DNA from: Lentzea pudingi
GTDB taxonomy: Bacteria > Actinomycetota > Actinomycetes > Mycobacteriales > Pseudonocardiaceae
DNA: 64,000 bases
Reading direction: 5' to 3'
Assembly (NCBI RefSeq): GCF_014646255.1
Contig: NZ_BMNC01000019.1
Coordinates: 1 to 64,000, forward strand
Shown in pieces: positions 38,019-45,762 of the stretch. The translations under genes were made by a program, and so were the position numbers. Below the pieces are notes generated by a model. The model saw only the letters and a list, made by a program, of their open reading frames with translations, searched no databases and had not been told where the DNA came from. How positions within the stretch are numbered: position 1 is the first letter of the stretch; each line of letters opens with the position of its first letter.

Positions 38019-39215
38019 TCACGCGGCGAGGCGCCAGTTGCTGTCGACATCGACGGGCGCGTTTATGACGGCCTTGTCCCAGCGTTCCTGCAGGTGTTGC
38101 AGCAGACGTGCTTCGACGGCGGCGGCGACGTGGGAGTAGGTCTCCTGGACCTTGTCGGGCATGACGTGGCCGAGGCGGAATGCTTGGGCGATTTCGGGGA
38201 TGCCGTCGTCGATCATCCAGGTCTTGTGGCTGTGGCGGGTGCCGTGGAAGGTCAGGCCGGGTTTGGCTGGGTGGAGACGGATGCTGGGGCTGTCGACGTG
38301 GAGGTTGCCGTCGGCGGCGGGGCGCTGGGCGCGGCGGGCGAAGTTGCTGCGCCGCAGGAGGCCGCCGTCGGGGCCGATGAAGACGTGCGGGTGCTTGTGT
38401 GTGGCGAGGTGGATACGCAGCAGTCGGACGTTGGACGGGACGAGGCTGATGGTGCGGGCGGAGGCCTCGGTTTTCGGCGGGCCGAGCCACAGCTTGCCGG
38501 AGGCGGATTCGTGCAGGGTGCCGGTGTCGGGGTCGATGACGATGAAGCCGGTGTCGTCGTCGAACAGGTGCACGTTGTGCCGTTGCAGGCCGGTCAGTTC
38601 GCCCCAGCGGGCTCCGGTCCATCCGGCGGTGACCTCCAGGATGGCGCCGCTGGGCCCGTAGCAGGCGGCGATCTGGTCGGCGACTTCGAGTAGTTCGGCG
38701 GGTTCGGCCCAGACCTTCTTCTTAGGGCGCTGGCCGTGGCGTCGGCGGCCCCGGCGCGGCGGCCGGATCGGGTTAGCCGCGATAAGTTTCTCGTCGACCG
38801 CGTCGGACAGGATCAGTGACAACAGCTTGGTGATGCCCTGCACTGTGACGGCGGACAGATGTGTGCGGAGTTCCTTGGCCCACGCCTGGATCTTGAGGTT
38901 CTTGAAGTCGGCGAAGGCGGTGTCGCCCCAGCGGGGTTCGATGTGTTTGCGCACGATGCTGCGGTAGTTCTCCTCGGTGCGCAGATCGACGTCGATCGCC
39001 GCCCAGAAGTCAGGGAGGAACTCGCCGAGAGTGGTCTGACCGCCGACGGGGTCAAGCCAGGTTCCCTTGCGCTGCTCGGATTTCATGTCGTCGACGTAGT
39101 CTTGAGCTGCTTGCTGGCTGGTGAATCCTGAGATCGCGTCGACGGGCTTGTCGGGGTTGTCGGTGCGGTAGCGGACCCTCCATGAGTTTTCGCCGCTGCG
39201 CTCTACCCAAGGCAT
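38019..39215 (-). CDS. Tyrosine-type site-specific integrase of the conjugative element
   Basis: 398 aa, GAGAGAGG upstream of the ATG. It has an N-terminal Arm-binding AP2-like part (RYRTDNPDKPVDAISGFTSQ), a SAM-like core-binding domain (LGEFLPDFWAAIDVDLRTEE), and a catalytic domain with Arg203 (GARWGELTGL), HGTRHSH (His324, Arg327), LGH (His350) and nucleophile Tyr360 (ETYSHV). All catalytic residues are present. It would integrate and, with the neighbouring excisionase, excise the conjugative element. The attachment site is probably beyond its 3' end (below 38019) but no tRNA gene is visible there. Confidence 0.9.
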   Translation of the reverse strand: MPWVERSGENSWRVRYRTDNPDKPVDAISGFTSQQAAQDYVDDMKSEQRKGTWLDPVGGQTTLGEFLPDFWAAIDVDLRTEENYRSIVRKHIEPRWGDTAFADFKNLKIQAWAKELRTHLSAVTVQGITKLLSLILSDAVDEKLIAANPIRPPRRGRRRHGQRPKKKVWAEPAELLEVADQIAACYGPSGAILEVTAGWTGARWGELTGLQRHNVHLFDDDTGFIVIDPDTGTLHESASGKLWLGPPKTEASARTISLVPSNVRLLRIHLATHKHPHVFIGPDGGLLRRSNFARRAQRPAADGNLHVDSPSIRLHPAKPGLTFHGTRHSHKTWMIDDGIPEIAQAFRLGHVMPDKVQETYSHVAAAVEARLLQHLQERWDKAVINAPVDVDSNWRLAA

Positions 39216-39355
39216 GTGCTGACCTCTCTCGCATTGGTGTGGGGGTCACGGACGTGACACGAACATGGACGCTCCATTCAGCGAAAAGGGGAAGTGGTGG
39301 CGCACAAGTACTTTGAATATCCACAGAGATCCTTAGCGCCTCGCTGTTGCTGACT

Positions 39356-39682
39356 TCAGCGTCGCCGTCCGGGTGGTGCGGTTCGGGTGCAAGTGGTGCG
39401 CTGGGCGGATTCCACGATCGCTTCGAGGTTTGCGTGGGAGAACCTCAGGTGTTTGCCGAGACGCGTAGAGGGAACTCGGCGTAGGCCGGCCTGCCGTCGT
39501 AGCCAGGACTCTTTGACCGCGAGGATTTCGGCGGCCTCTGCCGGGGTGTAGAGCAGCTGCTGCCCGCTTGAGCACAACGGGGCATAAGCGGGCACGGCTT
39601 CTGGTTCATGGTGACTCGAGCGGTTAGCCCCGATCGACTGTGGTTCGCTGCGGGTTGACCTCGGGTGAGTGCGCGAAGACAT
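39356..39682 (-). CDS. Excisionase-like helix-turn-helix protein
   Basis: 108 aa from the ATG at 39682. The core LLYTPAEAAEILAVKESWLR, ending in TRLGKHLRFSHANLEAIV, is the MerR-like winged helix typical of phage and ICE excisionases. It lies 140 bp upstream of the integrase gene on the same strand. The frame is open further upstream and reads protein-like (LALAVDGYLESVGLFLPASR), so a longer form using a non-ATG start near the end of the transglycosylase gene is possible. Confidence 0.7.
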   Translation of the reverse strand: MSSRTHPRSTRSEPQSIGANRSSHHEPEAVPAYAPLCSSGQQLLYTPAEAAEILAVKESWLRRQAGLRRVPSTRLGKHLRFSHANLEAIVESAQRTTCTRTAPPGRRR

Positions 39683-39797
39683 GACTGTGGGTCCATCCTG
39701 TATGAGGCTCGCTAGGCGTGAGGCGGGGAGGAACAGGCCAACCGATTCCAGGTACCCGTCGACGGCCAGGGCCAGTGCGGCCAGGCTCGCTTTGCGG

Positions 39798-40202
39798 TCA
39801 TGCAGCGTTGTGCCGGGCAGTACGCGGTGGTCGGGTGGAACTCGGCTTGCGGCCCGGTGTCGTGTCGCAGGTGTTGACAGGTAGCGAGGTGACCAGTCGC
39901 GTGTGCCACTGCAGGGCGAAGCGCAGGCAGTTGGATTCGCTGCGATGGCTGGGTGTGCAGCCGGGGACGTGCCGGCCGCGCAGGCTCCACGCCAGTGAGT
40001 TGCTGGAGTGGATCGCATCGGCGTACCGGGCGAGTCCGAGGACCTTGGCGCCGAAGGCGTGCAGCCGGTATCCGCGGGCCGCCTGCGATCGCAGAATCTG
40101 CTCGACCTCGTCGGTGTGCTGGCGGCGGCAGACGCTGCCTACTCCGACCACAGGCAGCGAAGCGAGCTCGACGCCATGCCGTTCATAGGAGTCAGCGCAG
40201 CG
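39798..40202 (-). pseudogene. 3' half of a queuine-transglycosylase/DpdA-like gene split by a transposon
   Basis: 134 codons reading RCADSYERHGVELASLPVVG, VGSVCRRQHTDEVEQIL, YRLHAFGAKVLGLARYADAI and a Trp/Arg-rich tail to TGA at 39798. SVCRRQ and LHAFGAKxLGL are conserved in the C-terminal part of tRNA-guanine-transglycosylase-like proteins of the DNA-modifying DpdA type. It joins in register with the 5' half at 44783-45190 once the transposon is removed (…TDYL + RCADSY…), giving a protein of 270 aa. Confidence 0.8.
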
Positions 40203-40232
40203 GTGGTGTGTTGACCGGACTAACGCAGGTCC

Positions 40233-41522
40233 GTGGGCTTGCGTTGTAGCCCTGGCCCGCAGGTTGAATACGTCCTCGTGCAGGACGATCAAGCAACATC
40301 GCCGTTTGTGCGGCCGGCAGGGCTGGTTCTTCCGCGGGTGGGTGCCGTCGTAGGCGGCCGCGACGTTGGAGTGCCGTGGCTCGTGGTCGATCCGGAGGGC
40401 GTCGAGGTCGCGGAAGTTGTTGAGTACCTTCGCCATACAGTGGCCGCCGGTTTCAGCGCGTCGAGCGTGGAGTCGTATGCGCGGGCGCTGTTGCGGTGGT
40501 TGCGGTTTCTGTGGGCGGTCGAGGTGGTGTGGGACCGCGCCGATCGTGCCGAGGTGCGTGACTTCGTACTGTGGATGCGCACGGCCACGAAGCACCGGAC
40601 ACGTCGAGCGGATTCGCCCGAGCCGGGCAGCGTGAATGCTCGGACCGGCAAGCGGTACCTCACAGCACAGTTCGCGCCAGCGACGATCAACCACAATCTT
40701 GCGGTCGTCAGCGGGTTCTACGACTTCTTCCTGGTGCAAGGCCGGGGACCGTTGCGCAATCCCGTTCCTGCGCGCACGAGCCCGCGCGGTGGTCGTGCAG
40801 ATGCTCACCACAACCCGATGGAGCCCTTCGTCACCGGGCGCCGCGCCGTGTACCGGCAGCGCGTTTCCCGCACGCAGCCGCGAGCGATCCCGGACCGGAT
40901 GTTCGACGAGCTGTTCGAGCGGATGCCGTCCAACCGCGACAGAGCGATCCTCGCGTTCTACGTCTCGACCGCTGCCCGGCCAGACGAACTGTTGCGGCTC
41001 GACCAAGCCCGAGTCGACTACGGCGAGCAGCTCATCGGCGTGATCCGCAAGGGCACCAACGAGTTGCAGTGGTTGCCCGCATCGCCCGACGCGTTCGTCT
41101 GGCTGCGGCTCTACCACAACAAGCTGCCGCTTGAGCTGATCGGACCGGCCAAGCCGTTGTGGTGGACCCTGCGCCGCCCGTGGCGAGCGCTTACCTACGA
41201 GGCAATGCGCGCGGTCCTTCGGCGGGCGAACGCCGTGCTGGGAACGAACTGGACGTTGCACGACTTGCGGCACACCGCAGCGCTGCGCATGGCTGCTGAC
41301 CCCGACATGCCGCTGGTGGACATCCAGATCCTGCTCGGCCACGCACATCTGAGCACGACCGAACGCTACTTGCGCCTGCGCCTGGACCAGCTCGTCGACC
41401 ACGTCCGCCAACACCACCAGCGACAGGCCGAACCCCGACCGGCCAACGCAGCAGCGGCCATCGGCTACGACTCGACGGACTTGCAGGAGCTGTTCGGCTG
41501 GCAGCCGGGGTTCCGCGGATGA
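40233..41522 (+). CDS. Tn554-like tyrosine recombinase, smaller subunit
   Basis: 429 aa (GTG 40233; GTG 40278 is an alternative). Core-binding domain: VESYARALLRWLRFLWAVEV. Catalytic residues: Arg249 (TAARPDELLRL), His343 and Arg346 (HDLRHTAALRM), His370 (LLGHAHLST) and Tyr379 (TERYLRL). Its stop overlaps the next start (ATGA at 41519), so both recombinases are made together. It lies just inside the left end of the transposon. Confidence 0.85.
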   Translation: MGLRCSPGPQVEYVLVQDDQATSPFVRPAGLVLPRVGAVVGGRDVGVPWLVVDPEGVEVAEVVEYLRHTVAAGFSASSVESYARALLRWLRFLWAVEVVWDRADRAEVRDFVLWMRTATKHRTRRADSPEPGSVNARTGKRYLTAQFAPATINHNLAVVSGFYDFFLVQGRGPLRNPVPARTSPRGGRADAHHNPMEPFVTGRRAVYRQRVSRTQPRAIPDRMFDELFERMPSNRDRAILAFYVSTAARPDELLRLDQARVDYGEQLIGVIRKGTNELQWLPASPDAFVWLRLYHNKLPLELIGPAKPLWWTLRRPWRALTYEAMRAVLRRANAVLGTNWTLHDLRHTAALRMAADPDMPLVDIQILLGHAHLSTTERYLRLRLDQLVDHVRQHHQRQAEPRPANAAAAIGYDSTDLQELFGWQPGFRG

Positions 41523-43939
41523 CCACGGCACCTGTGCACGAGAAGCCGGAAACACGCTCATCATCAGCTCCTTCCACTACGTCGGACACCGCGCGTCGCA
41601 CAGTGGTGTGGCCGCAGACTCGGCTGCGCCGCGACGCACTCGCGCAGCTCGCCTATGACCTGCCGGTCGGTGATCAGCACCCCGACAAGCGACAGTCCCG
41701 CCGGAACGGGGCGACGCGGCTGCTGACGTGGTTGGAGTCCTGCCCAGGCGGGACCTGGCAGGAGCGCTGGGAGGCCAGCGGCGCCGAATCGCTCGGCAAG
41801 GGCTGGCGTGAAGCAGGCGTCGACGCACTGGTCGCGGCGGGGGGAACGAGCCCGTTCAACGCACGCCGGCACTTCACGCTCGGCATGAGCTGTTTGATCA
41901 GCCTGCGCGTGTTGCGGCCCGGCTACGACTGGATGATCACCAACCACTTCTCCGACACCTATCGGCACGTGCAGGCGTTGACCGACCCGGAGTTCTTCGC
42001 CGAGATCGACGCGGCGGCAGAGCGAGTTGGCGTCCGCGAACGTGTCCGAGTCGATGCGCTCAATCACCTCACGCGCGTCGTGATGCACACCGGCCGCGGG
42101 CCCCGCGAGCTGACACCGGACGATCTGCACGAGTGCCACGCCGCGCTGAAGTCCTCTGGGCGCAACGGTGATTCTGTCGGCTTGGCCTGGGCGATGTTGC
42201 GCTCGCACAACGTGTTCCCGCCTGGAACACCGACGATGCGCGCCGCTCGCCAACGGGGGCAGCTCAGCGTCGAGGAACTCGTTGACCGCCACGGGCTGAG
42301 CAGTGAACCGGTGCGGGCATTGCTGATCCGCTACCTGCACGAGCGTGCCGCCGGCATGGACCACGTATCCCTGCGCGGCCTTGTCGGCCTGATCGCCGGC
42401 GCGTTCTGGAAGGACGTCGAGGAGCACCATCCCGACCTGGACACAATCAACCTTCCACCGGATGTCGCCGTCGCGTGGAAGGAACGGGTCGGATTCCAGC
42501 GCCGACCCTGGAGCAAGGGACAGCCCCGCGCGGACCGATACAGCGTGTTCTTCGCCGTCCGCGCGCTCTACCTCGATATTGCGCACTGGGCAGTCGAGGA
42601 TCCGACCTGGGCACCCTGGGTCTTTCGCTGCCCGATCCGCGACGAGGACGTCCGGGGCAGCATGAAACACCAGCGGCAACGCCGCGCCCGCATGCACCAG
42701 CGCACCCGCACCCTGGCGCCGTTGCTGCCCGACCTCGTCACCAGTGTCGAGCAGCACCTGGAGCGGCTGGAGAAGCTGCTCGCCACGGCCTCGGCCTCGG
42801 CGGTCGGCGACGTGATCAGCGTCGGCGGCACCGAGTTCCGCCGCGTCCAGGTCGCCGCCGATGCCCGCACGGGCAACCAGCGCGGCGCCTGCCGGGTTCG
42901 CGTCGAACGCTGCGACACCGGTGAGCACCTCGACGTCGAGCGCGCCGAGGACGAGGCGTTCTGGACCTGGGCAGTCGTGGAAACCCTGCGACACACCGGG
43001 ATCCGGCACGAGGAAATGCTCGAACTGACTCACCTCGCGCTGACCACGCACACTCTGCCCGACACCGGCGAGGTCGTACCGCTGTTCCAGATCGCACCGT
43101 CCAAACTCGACCAAGAGCGCGTGCTGCTGGTCGCCCCGGAACTGGCGCACGTGCTCGCCCGCGTCGTGCACCGCGTCCGAGCCGGCAACGAACACGTGCC
43201 GCTGGTCGCGCGCTACGACCCCTATGAGCGACTGACCAGTGCGCCACTGCCGCACCTGTTCCAGCGCCGCCACGGCGCCGAGAACCGAGTCATGAGCGCG
43301 GCCACCACCCACCGTCTGCTCAAGCTCGCCGTCCAGCGCGCCGAACTGGTGGGCCCGGACGGAAACCTGCTCCGCTACACGCCGCACGACTTCCGGCGGA
43401 TCTTCGCCACCGAAGCGGTCTTCACCGGCCTGCCGGTGCACATCGCCGCGAAACTGCTCGGGCACAACGACCTGAACACGACCCAGACCTACGTCGCCGT
43501 CTACAACGACGATGTCCTGCGTCACCATCGCGCGTTCATCACCCGCCGCCGGGCACTGCGTCCCGGAAGCGAATACCGGGACCCGACCCGCGATGAATGG
43601 TCCGAGTTCGAACAACACTTCACGAAACGAAAGGTTGAGCTGGGTACCTGCGCACGCCCCTACGGAAGTCCGTGCCGACACGAACACGCCTGTATCCGAT
43701 GTCCAGTTCTTCGCCCAGACCCGGCACAAGAGCCTCGCCTGCTCACCATCGTCGTCAACCTCAACGACCGGCTGCGCGAAGCGGCCGAACGCGGCTTGCT
43801 CGGCGAAGTTGAGGGTCTGCAGGTCAGTCTCGACGCGGCCAACCAGAAGCTTGCCCAGATGCGAAAACTGCGAACGCAAACGACTTTGCTGGCGTTCGGA
43901 CCATCGCGTTACACGGCTGGCCACCGCACCGATAGCTAG
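41519..43939 (+). CDS. Tn554-like tyrosine recombinase, larger subunit
   Basis: 806 aa. The C-terminal catalytic domain has Arg496 (HTGIRHEEMLELT), His623 and Arg626 (HDFRRIFATEA), His649 (LLGHNDLNTTQ) and Tyr658 (TYVAVYNDD). Beyond it is a Cys-rich segment (CARPYGSPCRHEHACIRCPV) and a coiled coil (NLNDRLREAAERGL). These extensions are typical of the TnpB-like partner. The long reverse-strand open frame over the same DNA is not real. Confidence 0.85.
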   Translation: MTTAPVHEKPETRSSSAPSTTSDTARRTVVWPQTRLRRDALAQLAYDLPVGDQHPDKRQSRRNGATRLLTWLESCPGGTWQERWEASGAESLGKGWREAGVDALVAAGGTSPFNARRHFTLGMSCLISLRVLRPGYDWMITNHFSDTYRHVQALTDPEFFAEIDAAAERVGVRERVRVDALNHLTRVVMHTGRGPRELTPDDLHECHAALKSSGRNGDSVGLAWAMLRSHNVFPPGTPTMRAARQRGQLSVEELVDRHGLSSEPVRALLIRYLHERAAGMDHVSLRGLVGLIAGAFWKDVEEHHPDLDTINLPPDVAVAWKERVGFQRRPWSKGQPRADRYSVFFAVRALYLDIAHWAVEDPTWAPWVFRCPIRDEDVRGSMKHQRQRRARMHQRTRTLAPLLPDLVTSVEQHLERLEKLLATASASAVGDVISVGGTEFRRVQVAADARTGNQRGACRVRVERCDTGEHLDVERAEDEAFWTWAVVETLRHTGIRHEEMLELTHLALTTHTLPDTGEVVPLFQIAPSKLDQERVLLVAPELAHVLARVVHRVRAGNEHVPLVARYDPYERLTSAPLPHLFQRRHGAENRVMSAATTHRLLKLAVQRAELVGPDGNLLRYTPHDFRRIFATEAVFTGLPVHIAAKLLGHNDLNTTQTYVAVYNDDVLRHHRAFITRRRALRPGSEYRDPTRDEWSEFEQHFTKRKVELGTCARPYGSPCRHEHACIRCPVLRPDPAQEPRLLTIVVNLNDRLREAAERGLLGEVEGLQVSLDAANQKLAQMRKLRTQTTLLAFGPSRYTAGHRTDS

Positions 43940-43966
43940 GTCGTCAGTGATAGCAGGCTGGAGACG

Positions 43967-44761
43967 ATGAGAGGCGGGACCGTGCTGGTCACACCAAGCG
44001 CTACATTCCGCAGAGTCCGAAGCAATGCCCCCACCATGACCTTGGTCGTGGCAAGCATCGTGTCCGCAATCGCTGCGGCCGCAAGCCTCAAGATCTGGGT
44101 CGCCGTGGCAGCTTCGATCGCGGCAGTGATCACCGGTAGCCGACTGCTGTTCACCGACTTGGTGGTCCCGCTCAGAGTCGGGGTTGTCGGTCGGGCGACA
44201 GTTCGACTCACAGTAAAGCGTGAGTCGCCTGGCTCGGATGAGTTCCTGTACGGAAGCGCAGTCCAGATCTCTGCGGGACGTTGGTTGACAGCAGCTCACA
44301 TGGTCACTGGTGACGATCAGCCTCGCCTGAGACTCGGCGCGGAGTTCGTCGACAGTCGCGTTGTCCACAGGGACGAAGAAAACGATATCGCCGTGTTGGA
44401 GACGGATGGGGTGTGGCGCTGGAGAGCCAAACTGCTGTGGCTCGCACCCGACGCTGGCGAGAAGTTGATCATCACCGGTTTGGCACGCGTAGGGAATCGA
44501 GCACATCGGATCAGCCTTGAGTACACGGCACAGGGAATTATTGACGAATCCGAGCTGGTGCTGACAGGACCGGCGCCAGCAATCGGCTTCAGCGGCGCAC
44601 CAGCCGTCGACAGCCGAACTGGTCGGGTCGTAGGCGTGACAATCAGACGCAGCGAAGGAGAGTTCACTCACCTGAGCCTTACTCACGTTCGGATGCTGTC
44701 CGTCCTCCCTGACAGCTTGCGCATCCGAAAGCGTCTCAGATTCAGCCGAGCGACCACGTAG
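43967..44761 (+). CDS. Membrane-anchored trypsin-like serine protease (transposon cargo)
   Basis: 264 aa. Two hydrophobic helices (about residues 22-62) anchor it, followed by a trypsin-like domain: SAVQISAGRWLTAAHMVTG (His), HRDEENDIAVLETD (Asp) and AIGFSGAPAVDSRTGRVVGV (GFSGAP, nucleophile Ser). It starts 27 bp after the larger recombinase and ends about 20 bp before the transposon end, so it moves with the element. Effector-type proteases of this sort occur in defence and stress systems, but no partner is visible. Confidence 0.75.
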   Translation: MRGGTVLVTPSATFRRVRSNAPTMTLVVASIVSAIAAAASLKIWVAVAASIAAVITGSRLLFTDLVVPLRVGVVGRATVRLTVKRESPGSDEFLYGSAVQISAGRWLTAAHMVTGDDQPRLRLGAEFVDSRVVHRDEENDIAVLETDGVWRWRAKLLWLAPDAGEKLIITGLARVGNRAHRISLEYTAQGIIDESELVLTGPAPAIGFSGAPAVDSRTGRVVGVTIRRSEGEFTHLSLTHVRMLSVLPDSLRIRKRLRFSRATT

Positions 44762-44782
44762 ACAACTCACGCTAGTCCGGAG

Positions 44783-45190
44783 AAGGTAGTCCGTAATGGA
44801 CTGGCCCTGAATCACAGGGATGAACGGCAGGTCCGGCGCCATCTCCTTCAGCCGCAGGTAGTTCGTGACCGTCCGGTGTTGATGTGTGCGCAGACTCGCC
44901 CCGGTGCGCGCCAGCACGTGCACTTCGGTCATGTGGTCCATGGGGGCGGCGAAGTCGAGTTGCCCGATCTCGGTGGCGTAGCGGCGCACCGCTGCCACGT
45001 AAGCGCGCTCGTCGAACCGCCACCGCCCATGCAACGACAGCTCGGTGAAACCACCGGAGTCCAGCGCCCACGGCCCGCTCGCGCGCGGCAGTCTGCGCCT
45101 GCCGACCAGCCGCCGATGCGAGACCAGCAGCGGTACACCGAGATCACGGCTCAACCACGCGGGTTGGTGCGTGCCGAGATAGAACCTCAT
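44783..45190 (-). pseudogene. 5' half of a queuine-transglycosylase/DpdA-like gene
   Basis: 136 codons from the ATG at 45190: MRFYLGTHQPAWLSRDLGVP, then WALDSGGFTELSLHGRW (the DSGGF active-site motif of tRNA-guanine transglycosylases), LDFAAPMDHMTEVHVLARTG and DLPFIPVIQGQSITDYL, after which transposon sequence begins. Intact members (DpdA-type) exchange guanine for a 7-deazaguanine in DNA. Its start overlaps the stop of the VUT transporter gene (ATGA), placing it last in the modification operon. The truncated product lacks the second half of the barrel and is unlikely to work. Confidence 0.8.
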
Positions 45191-45762
45191 CGCGGCACCG
45201 CCCGGCCCTGGTGGCGCCACGCGATCCGGAGCAGCGCGACCGTGAGCACGGTTGCGGCCGTCTTGCCGGCCACCTGCCCTGGCACGGCGGCGAACGAGCC
45301 GAACGCGAGCGGTACGAACAGCACACTGTCCACGACCAGCCCGAGCAGGTTCGAGCCCAGAACCGCACGCAGCCGCGAACTGCGGCGCAGCACGGCGTAC
45401 AGCACGGAATCGAGCGTCTCGGACACGGCGAACGCCGCCACGCTGGAGACCGCGATGTGTGGTGAGGCCAGTAGCCACGACAGCCCGGCGCCGACCACGA
45501 CGGCCCCGGCTACACCCGCCGTGCCGAGTGCCTCGTGCAGCAGGTCGCGCACGGTGAAGGCGACGCCCGCCCACAGCGTGCCGGCCGGAATCACCAACGA
45601 TCCGAGGACCAGCGCGGGCCAGTGGGTAGAGGCCCAGTTCGCCGTGACCACCGTGATGACGTAGGCCGCCGCGACGAAGCCCACCACGGTGACGACGCGA
45701 GCGGACCGGGTATCGGCGCGGTCAGCGCCCTGCAGCACGACGCGTGCGATTGGGGCCGTCAT
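45187..45762 (-). CDS. VUT family (YhhQ-like) queuosine-precursor transporter
   Basis: 191 aa from the ATG at 45762, about six membrane helices. Family features: VIPAGTLWAGVAFTVRDLLH near the N-terminus, VSETLDSVLYAVLRR, and SNLLGLVVDSVLFVPLAFGS. YhhQ-type proteins import queuine-pathway precursors such as preQ0, preQ1 or queuine. Its start overlaps the cytosine methyltransferase stop by 4 bp and its stop overlaps the DpdA-like start by 4 bp. Next to a transglycosylase, this fits salvage of a 7-deazaguanine base for DNA modification. Confidence 0.8.
   Translation of the reverse strand: MTAPIARVVLQGADRADTRSARVVTVVGFVAAAYVITVVTANWASTHWPALVLGSLVIPAGTLWAGVAFTVRDLLHEALGTAGVAGAVVVGAGLSWLLASPHIAVSSVAAFAVSETLDSVLYAVLRRSSRLRAVLGSNLLGLVVDSVLFVPLAFGSFAAVPGQVAGKTAATVLTVALLRIAWRHQGRAVPR

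Larger units (their letters stand above)
40203..44782. mobile_element. Tn554-like transposon inserted in the DpdA-like gene
   Basis: 4,580 bp, bounded exactly by the two halves of the interrupted gene. Near its ends CCGGACTAACG (40215-40225) and the complement of CCGGACTAGCG (44770-44780) form an inverted 11-bp core with one mismatch; there are no long terminal repeats. Like Tn554 it encodes two overlapping tyrosine recombinases of unequal size, and it carries a protease as cargo. A TnpC-like third gene was not found. Confidence 0.75.

Noticed and set aside
37875..39131. Long plus-strand frames opposite the integrase
   Set aside because: Gly/Val-rich shadow frames; the integrase with its full catalytic set lies on the minus strand.
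40203..41564. Minus-strand frame upstream of the 3' transglycosylase half
   Set aside because: Antisense to the smaller recombinase; only the part below 40202 matches a known family.
41564..45574. A 1,336-codon open frame on the minus strand
   Set aside because: Only its first part (44783-45190) is protein-like, as the transglycosylase half. The rest is antisense to the two recombinases and the protease, with composition expected of a shadow frame.
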